64,000 bases of DNA from Boswellia sacra (Eukaryota > Streptophyta > Magnoliopsida > Sapindales > Burseraceae). Location: contig SNVD02014566.1 of the NCBI GenBank assembly GCA_013180625.2, forward strand, positions 124,001-188,000, written 5' to 3'. Positions 56,602-64,000 of this stretch are shown here, in pieces (the first letter of the stretch is position 1; each line of letters opens with the position of its first letter). The notes below the pieces were generated by a model. That model was not told the origin of the DNA and searched no databases. It worked only from the letters and a program-made list of their open reading frames with translations. A program made the translations under genes and the position numbers.

Positions 56602-57926
56602 ATGTCCAATATCGACACTAATGGCACCATTTGGCACCATTCTGCACCGGCAAGGCAGATTCCAACACCTGGGAAGGCAACTATTCTTGCAATAGGGAAG
56701 GCATTCCCCAGTCAACTTATCCCTCAGGACTGCTTGGTGGAAGGCTACATTCGTGACACAAAATGTGAAGATGCGTCTATCAAGGAGAAGCTGGAACGCC
56801 TGTGTGAGTGAAAAATTACTAATCTATTTCATTTTTCATGCTTCTGAATCTTCATGAATGTATTTTGTAAATTTTGAAAGATAATAGCTGCATCCAGAGG
56901 CAGTCTTGACCACAAATAGAAGCTGGACTCACTGTGTTTCTTTTCTCTCTTTTGCTAGGTAAAACCACGACTGTGAAGACAAGATACACTGTCATGTCCA
57001 AGGAGATACTAGACAAATATCCGGAACTAGCAACTGAAGGCTCACCAACTATCAAACAAAGACTTGACATAGCAAACCCAGCAGTGGTGGAGATGGCCTT
57101 GGAAGCAAGCCTTGCTTGCATAAATGAATGGGGAAGGCCAGTAGAAGACATCACTCATATTGTCTATGTTTCGTCAAGTGAGATTCGCTTACCCGGTGGT
57201 GATCTCTACCTTGCTAGCAAGCTTGGCCTCAGGAGTGATGTTGGCCGGGTAATGCTATATTTTCTAGGCTGTTATGGAGGTGTCACTGGCCTTCGTGTTG
57301 CCAAAGACATAGCTGAAAACAATCCAGGAAGCCGGGTTTTGTTAACCACTTCTGAGACTACCATACTTGGTTTTCGTCCCCCAAACAAGGCACGCCCTTA
57401 TGACCTCGTAGGGGCAGCACTTTTTGGTGATGGAGCCGCTGCTGTGATAATCGGAGCCAACCCATTACCGGATAAAGAGTCTCCTTTCATGGAACTAAAC
57501 TACGCAGTTCAACAATTCTTGCCAGGGACCAATAACGTTATCGACGGACGTCTTTCTGAAGAGGGCATAAACTTTAAGCTTGGCAGGGACCTGCCCCAGA
57601 AGATTGAAGATAACATTGAAGAGTTTTGCAAGAAGCTCATGGCAAAAGCTGGTTTAAAGGAGTTCAACGATCTCTTTTGGGCAGTCCATCCTGGTGGACC
57701 AGCCATTCTGAATCGACTAGAAAGCACTCTGAAATTAAACCATGAGAAGCTGGAGTGCAGCAGGAGGGCACTAATGGACTATGGAAACGTGAGCAGCAAC
57801 ACCATCTTCTACGTAATGGATTACATGAGGGAGGAGTTGAAGAGTAAGGAAGTGGAAGAATGGGGACTCGGCTTAGCATTCGGGCCTGGCATTACATTTG
57901 AAGGCATTCTTCTTCGTAGCCTATAA
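56602..57926 (+). CDS. PKSA: Type III polyketide synthase A, pollen exine (PKSA/LAP6)
   Basis: Chalcone-synthase-fold enzyme that condenses malonyl-CoA with fatty acyl-CoA starters (often hydroxylated) to alkyl pyrones, precursors of sporopollenin, in the tapetum endoplasmic reticulum. Two exons, 56602-56803 and 56959-57926, give 389 residues; Arabidopsis PKSA (LESS ADHESIVE POLLEN 6) has about 395. The single intron splits a Cys codon, the position conserved in the chalcone synthase family. The catalytic triad is C172 (FLGCYGG), H311 (WAVHPGG) and N344 (DYGNVSSN). GFRPPNKARPYDLVGAALFG and the C-terminal GLAFGPGITFEG signature are present. Motifs such as DTKCEDASIKEKLE and FLGCYGGVTGLRVAKDI match PKSA rather than its paralogue PKSB (LAP5), where the latter reads FVGCSGGVAG. 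It looks intact. Confidence 0.94.
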
Positions 57927-58134
57927 TCAACCCCTTCAATCAAGTTTCCGCGTGCATTTTACTTAAATATTTTCCACTTTCACTTTTCAACTTTTCCACC
58001 ATTCAGAAAAGCGAAAGCATCATGTAATCGCACCCAAAGCCAGCAAGTTGTAATAACGAGTGGAAATGGAAAAAAAAAAAAGAAAAATAGAAGAAGAAAT
58101 TAGTATTAGTCTTATTGCAAGAAAGAAAAATATC

Positions 58135-58173
<39 letters not shown>

Positions 58174-59356
58174 GTTTAATTAAGATAATAGTTAATTTGA
58201 ACGGCTGTTTTAATTTTTGGTAGATTGAATATATTTCTTCAATGCCCAATCAATTTCAGTATGAAAACAAAAATGTCTTCAAATAAATTGTTAGACGAGT
58301 AAAATACCTAATTCGCAGGCTGATAAGTTATACTTATTAGCTCGTCATTTCCATCAAGCTAACTTGTCTGTTAAAAATGACATTGTAGCTTTTCTAACAG
58401 TTTTCTGTTTGATAGAATCACGTGGCAGAAATTAAAAAGTAATAATTTTTAAATAAATAGATATGATATTATTATATAATCATTATATTACTTATTTTAA
58501 TTAAAATTATATATGATAAGTATTTATTAATTTAATTATATTATATCATAACAATTTATATGAACGAATTTATGTAAAAAAATTTGTAAGATATTATTAC
58601 TTATAATTTTATATGATTTAATATCATAGTTAAAGCTTATTTAAATTGTTAAAATCAAGATTGATATGAGATTTTAGTAATTATCAAATTATTTATTTCA
58701 TACATTTTAATTTTTATCTAAAATTAAAATGTAATTAAAACCAACTTGAAGAGTTTGTATTATATACATATACATCTATATATATATACACATATATCTA
58801 TAAAAGATTTAATAATACAAATCAAACAATGAAACGACGTAGTGTCCCTATCAATTTTGATTACCCCCTGAATTGGTTTTAGAATCGCATCGGCTTCCCC
58901 GTAAAAACACGGATTTGGTAATTCACTAAACCTTGCATAGAGGGAAACGTTGCAAAGAAAGAGTGAATTGACGATTCGACATTCGAGGATTCTTCAGGTA
59001 ACGATTCAATTCAACTAAAAAAAAAAAAATTTTTTTTCCTCCTTGGTCAAAGTTTCTAATTTAGGGTTTTTGTTCCATTATCAGTTTAGTTTGTGCAAAA
59101 TTTTATTAAATTGATAAATTTGTCCGCTGTATCTGTAAACATGAAAATGATTTATATTAATTTATTCTTTAGATTTGTTACTTATATTGTTCTGGACGCT
59201 TCTCCGTAAATGAAATTAAAATTGCAGCAGGAGATATATTGATTGGCATATGCAGATTACTTTCGAAGCATTCTAATTTGTAGCTGGCGAGAAGTTAACA
59301 GTTTAATAAGTTTACTTACCTTTAAATGCTTTTGTTTGTCAGGAAACTGAATCTCA
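57927..59356 (+). other. Spacer plus 5' leader with an intron for the downstream hydrolase
   Basis: After the PKSA 3' flank comes AT-rich DNA. The last part is a likely leader of the hydrolase gene. A noncoding exon ends at 58997 (ttcag|gtaacg), and an acceptor at 59340-59342 (tgtcag) opens the coding exon at 59343, so a 345-bp intron would lie wholly in the 5' untranslated region. This is a prediction from splice-site shape and position. Confidence 0.5.
58138..58170. repeat. (AT)n microsatellite
   Basis: Uninterrupted run of about 16 AT units in the PKSA 3' flank. Confidence 0.95.
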
Positions 59357-62300
59357 ATGAGGGAAGCTGCTGGAAGTCCTGTAACTAGAGGATCAAGAAG
59401 GCAATTGTTAGTAAGTATTTGCTGATAGATAGGGCAGTTTTTGGTTAGAAATTTAGTATTCATGTGAGAATATACTTGATTTAAGTTCAAAGGGTCAATG
59501 TGACTGATCCTTCGAGGTATTATGATCTGTGGGGTGGTCGTGGACACTTTGAGTTTTAATTAGCTTTCTTTTGGTTTCTGGTAAAAATAATATTTAATTC
59601 CTTTTTTTTAATATATATTTGAAAAAGAAAAGCAAAATGATGATTTGTTAAGCTATTTGATTGCATAAAACTTTCTGAAACCGCTTCCCATTTGTCAGGG
59701 ACCGAATGATGGTCCTGGAAATGAAGGACTCAAGCAGCTATTAGCTTCTGTGCCAGTTCTCAATGAAGCTGCTTCTTATCTTGCTCAAACAACTTCATTG
59801 ATAACTGGCTGTTTCTCTGATTACTCTGGTAAGCTAAGAGTTTCTTTCATTGACTTCTTGTTCCTTCCCTTGTAGTTTGCATTGTTCTCTTGTTTGGTGG
59901 GATTTTTGGAGGGTGGCATTTGGTGATATATACATTTATATAGAGATATATACTATATCAACTGGAATGTTTGAACTTATTATCAATTTTTTTTTAATGA
60001 CTGCACCTCTATTTCTATTTCCTTTTAGAGCTAAGAGATTTTTCTTATTCTTCTTATAAATGCCAATCTTAACTTTCCATCAAAAGGATTTGATTTCTTA
60101 TTTTTTTCCAAATCTTAATTGTTTTCAAGTCTTTCATGATTGCAATGCCTAGAAATATAGTACCAGTGTTGTTTAATTTCTCAGGCTATGATGATTACTT
60201 ATTTTTGCAGTGGAGCCTACTTCAAGAGATGCAGGGAACTCAATTATGTATTCCCAGGAATTGATTACTTTTTCTTCGGCACAAAGTGGGGAATCTCCGG
60301 AGTGTTTGAGTAGTAGCCATTCATCATTAATTGAATCATCTACTTCTGCTCCGCCTATTCCTGATGGACTAACAAAGGATTCTACCGAAGAACCATCTCA
60401 GAGTATTCAGGCTATTGTAGAATCAAATCATGCTGGTCCAAAGGATTCTACTGAAGAACCATCTCAGAGTACTCAGGCTATTGTAGAATCAAATCATACT
60501 GGTCAAAATGGGATTTCACTTTTTAAAGGGTATGGTTATCTATATGGTAGTTATGAATGTCTTTTATGATAAGTTGCAAGCATAAAAAAGATTTCATGTA
60601 TTAAGCTATTCGATGTCGTCTTGAGGAGCTTTATTACTTGAAAATTCATCAGATTATATCATGCAAAGATCCTCTTTTTTCTTTAAGGACGATATGTGTG
60701 AGCTCTCTCAGTTAGGTTTCTTGTAAGCAAATCATTTGATTTTGTTTTTCCTGGACTGGAAATGATCTGATGGTTACATTCAGACTTATTGAACGAGCTC
60801 GGAGGACCGTCCGTGGTTCTGCAGATGATATAGGCTGGCTTCAACGTGAGCCAGGGATGCCTCCGGTTGAAGATGGGACTGAAAAGTTCTTGGAAATTAT
60901 TGACAATATCAGGTAAGTGTAACTTTTTCGCATCTTTTGTATGCCTATATCTTCTTTCCTCGAATATGCACCTGCTGAGTCAGTTGTTTTGCCCTATGTC
61001 AGGCATGGTCTGCATAAATTGCCAAACTCATTGGTCTACTTGTTGGTTCCAGGTAGCTATTGCAGTTTACTTTTTTGAATTAGTTTACTTGTAGAATAGA
61101 ATTGCAAATATCTTTCAGGGACGGAGCAATTTCCAAACATATGTTCTACACAAGTTGATCTTTTTAGTTTTCAATTCCAACATCTTGGGTGTATGACATG
61201 AGTGATAAAGTTAAGGACAGACTTCTGGGGCATGCCTGTCTTTACTTCAACTTTTTAGCACAGAATCAAGAGTTATAGGAACTTTATTTGGCTATGTGCT
61301 AATTGGATTAGTTTTGTCCATATTTGGCAGGTCTGTTTAGCAATCATGGTCCTCTTTATTTTGTTAATACAAAAATGAGTTTCTCAAAGATGGGTCTTAC
61401 CTGTCATATTGCCAAGATTCACAGCGAGGTACTTTCGATTAGTTTGTGGTGAATAATATCGTCATTCATATTTTATACTTAATATTAGTTGATCTGTAAT
61501 CAGGCTTCAGTTGAGACAAATGCTAGAGAGATTAAAGACTACATTGAGGAAATATATTGGGGTTCCAAGAAACGGGTTATGCTTCTTGGACATAGCAAAG
61601 GAGGTATAGATGCTGCTGCTGCGTTATCATTGTATTGGCCTGATTTGAAAGATAAAGTTGCTGGGTTGGCATTAGCACAGAGTCCATATGGTGGAAGTCC
61701 CATAGCTTCAGATATTTTGCGACAAGGACAACTTGGTGATTATGTTTATTTGCGGCAGCTTATGGAGATCCTGATTTGTAAAGTGATTAAGGTACTTGAG
61801 GCGTGCTGTTCTTTTTTTCTTTTATGGTGGTTGATTTTTATACTCGCAGTTGTATGATGTCATTGTTCCATGTTTTACTGTTGTTTTTTATTTTAGGAAA
61901 TCCCTACAATATTTGGTGTGTAGAAATTGTTTGGAGTGTGATTCCCTGTATTAAATTTTATGATTTCCGTTACTTGTAGATTTGCATGTAATGACTAAAC
62001 CTGCACTGCTCAGAGAACTGATGGTTCGAATGTCTCATGTGTGCATATTTGTGGTTCAAATTTGTCTTGCTTGCATATTCATTACAGCATATTATTGTCA
62101 CTTAATGTTGGTATCTTTCTTATCATCTAGCAATTTTCTTCTTTATCCCTTTTTTGGAGGTGGTCTTTGCAATTAAATTGACTGCTTAAGCAGAATGAAT
62201 TTATTTGAACTTCTGGAATTCTATCATAACAAAAGAAGTTGGTTACCGTTTTTATTTTAAATTTATTTTTTTGGTTGTATTTAACCTATCATTTGCAATT

Positions 62301-62786
62301 GTGAAGGGTGACATGCAATCATTGGAAGACTTGACTTATGATAGGAGGAAAGAATTTCTTAGGAAACACCAATTGCCAAGAGAACTTCCTGTCGTCTCAT
62401 TCCATACAGAAGCTGGCATTACTCCTGCAGTTCTCGCAACATTATCTCATGTTGCCCATGCAGAGCTACCCTCTTTATCTGCTGATCAACCTGCAAAACT
62501 CCCAGTCGTAATGCCCCTTGGTGCTGTGATGGCTGCATGTGCCCAGCTATTACAGATCCGGTATGGTGAAAAGAGTGATGGGCTTGTCACTCGTCGTGAT
62601 GCTGAAGTTCCTGGATCTATTGTAGTGCGGCCAAAACGTAAATTAGACCATGCTTGGATGGTTTATTCTTCATTGAATGATGATCCTTCTGAAGCAGATG
62701 CTTCCCAAGTGTGTGAGGCGCTTCTGACTATGCTTGTGGAAGTTGGGCAGAAGAAGAGGCATGAACTTGCTATGAAAGATGAATGA
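59357..62786 (+). CDS. Alpha/beta hydrolase superfamily protein
   Basis: Probable serine hydrolase or lipase-like enzyme of unknown substrate. Eight exons: 59357-59410, 59699-59828, 60211-60529, 60784-60912, 61003-61052, 61331-61428, 61504-61791, 62307-62786, giving 515 residues. Residues 1-~60 and the Ser/Thr/Glu-rich ~62-165 stretch look disordered and contain a 22-residue tandem duplication (117-138 and 139-160). The catalytic domain begins near LPNSLVYLLVPGLFSNHGP. The nucleophile elbow GHSKGG gives Ser291, followed by ALAQSPYGGSPIA. A late His-containing segment (KRKLDHAWMVYSSLNDD) probably supplies the catalytic His. No signal peptide is seen. As I recall, At2g44970 is the Arabidopsis counterpart and has no assigned function. 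The 5' untranslated region appears to carry its own intron. Confidence 0.88.
60375..60506 (+). repeat. 66-bp in-frame tandem duplication in the hydrolase coding exon
   Basis: Units 60375-60440 and 60441-60506 encode KDSTEEPSQSIQAIVESNHA plus GP, then the same with four changes (SI to ST, HAGP to HTGQ region). The units are almost identical at the DNA level and keep the frame, inside the low-complexity linker. Confidence 0.95.
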
Positions 62787-64000
62787 CATACCCGTTATTC
62801 TGACTAAACATGTCAAGTAATCACGCTGTTGTTGTAACTGTTATACTCTTTTTTTTAATATCGTTATTCAATACTGCTTCATTTTGATTGAAGTCATGTA
62901 TTTCTCTTTGTATATAAATTAATCTTTTTTCTTTCTCTGATCTTCGCATGGCGGAAAACTAAAGCTTAGAATGTGAAGTCAAAAGAAATTATTTACCTAC
63001 ATAAAGAAGCGCATGGTACTCTTTTAATTTTTATTCTTCGTTTCAGGTGTTTGAAGGCAGCGATCGGTAGGATAAAGATTATAATAATTTTCATAAATAT
63101 AATATCCTATAAAATAGTTTTTAATTAATAAACTATTTTTTAATAAATTTTTATGTGATTGGTTATGATTTTGTAAAATTTTGAGAAGCAATTAAAATTA
63201 TAAATTTATTTTAAAAAGTTTAAAAGTTATAATTATGGGTCTTCCATTAACGAGTGATAGGTCTTCCTTGATGAGTTGGTATCAAGTGTTGGAGATCAAC
63301 AAAGTAGTGATGTTTGGTTTGGGGTTATGATATTAAATTTCTTTTGAAATTTTAATTATTTTTGAAAAGATTTCTGTACTTTTGGTTAATTTTCAAAATC
63401 TACTCTATAGTTTTTATGATTTATTGTTAAAATTATTTATTTATAAAAATTAATAAATGATATTTATCTAAAATTAAATTTATATCATAAAATCTAAAGA
63501 CTATGTACTGGGACGGCATGGGGATTTGTCAAACCGACTACCTGTTGTGCTGGTTAATGCCTTCAAAAAAAAAAAAAGGAGAAAAAAAAAAGTAACTATT
63601 CAAGTACCGAGTGGTTTGGAAGTTAACGTCAACCAAACCCTTGAATAAGACACAAGACAGCCAATACAATTGCAATCACCAGCTTAGATTCTTCAAACAA
63701 GTGTACCAGTGTTATTCCAAAACTATCCTTCTAACATTCACAGAATTCCAGGCTATCCCACTCCTGGCATTTTACAATTTTACATTCTCGAAGTCCTCCC
63801 TCCCTCTCTCTCTCTCTCTCTTTCATCGACTTCTACAGAGACCGACTTGGAGAGATCAGATGGCTACGTGCTTAGAGAAAGATAGGGCACAGAGTTGGTG
63901 CATAAACTGGTTGAATTAGGGTTTTGGAGTCCATTTCCGGATTCGAATTAGGGTTTCGATGAATTAGTTATTTAGGGGTTTGGTGTAATATAGTTAGGGT
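62787..64000 (+). other. 3' flank of the hydrolase and leader of a further gene
   Basis: 62787-63600 is AT-rich 3' flank without a gene. From about 63770 the sequence changes to a leader-like composition: a (TC)n tract at 63803-63821, then several tagggttt motifs (63917, 63950). A short frame, ATG at 63860 to stop at 63917, encodes 19 residues (MATCLEKDRAQSWCINWLN). It could be an upstream frame in the leader of a plus-strand gene that begins beyond the right edge. No product can be inferred. Confidence 0.4.

Overview
This is nuclear DNA from a flowering plant, almost certainly a eudicot and probably a rosid. It is AT-rich, with genes split into many short exons by GT-AG introns, long AT-rich spacers, microsatellites and transposon relics. 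The species cannot be fixed from the sequence. I rebuilt nine intact protein-coding genes exon by exon. Each one closes in frame and matches the usual length of its family where I know that length.

Layout, left to right. (1) 1-11 kb, minus strand: a tandem cluster of NAD-dependent cytosolic malate dehydrogenase. It holds one intact gene with two possible first exons (8259-10967), one frameshifted pseudogene (1617-4689) and a strongly decayed relic between them (5415-5843). A 1.36-kb element bounded by inverted repeats lies between the relic and the intact gene. (2) 12.2-16.3 kb, plus: a mitochondrial 3-hydroxyisobutyryl-CoA hydrolase-like gene. (3) 17.2-23.7 kb, minus: mitochondrial elongation factor G. 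(4) 24.6-26.1 kb, minus: a PLAC8/cell-number-regulator membrane protein. (5) 27.5-28.9 kb, plus: a plant protein of unknown function with a C-terminal membrane anchor. (6) 29.7-35.0 kb, minus: nucleoporin NUP62. (7) 37-37.6 kb: a broken Ty3/gypsy chromovirus fragment. (8) 39.8-43.4 kb, minus: CCD7/MAX3, a strigolactone-pathway carotenoid cleavage dioxygenase. (9) 47.1-55.2 kb, plus: an ALC1-like SNF2 ATPase with a C-terminal macro-like region (CHR10/ASG3). (10) 56.6-57.9 kb, plus: a pollen-wall type III polyketide synthase (PKSA/LAP6). (11) 59.4-62.8 kb, plus: a large alpha/beta hydrolase. Both window edges look like 5' leaders of genes lying outside.

The genes are not an operon or a pathway. 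They are independent housekeeping and developmental loci (mitochondrial translation and valine catabolism, nuclear pore, strigolactone synthesis, chromatin remodelling, sporopollenin synthesis). As I recall the Arabidopsis map, the order mEF-G, PLAC8, NUP62, CCD7, CHR10, hydrolase is collinear with At2g45030 down to At2g44970, with the unknown gene and PKSA inserted here. I found no previously undescribed multi-gene system. The most interesting points are the malate dehydrogenase cluster (alternative first exons with a GC donor, an exact intron difference between copies), an 8-nt microexon inside a Walker A motif, and a fresh 66-bp in-frame duplication in the hydrolase.
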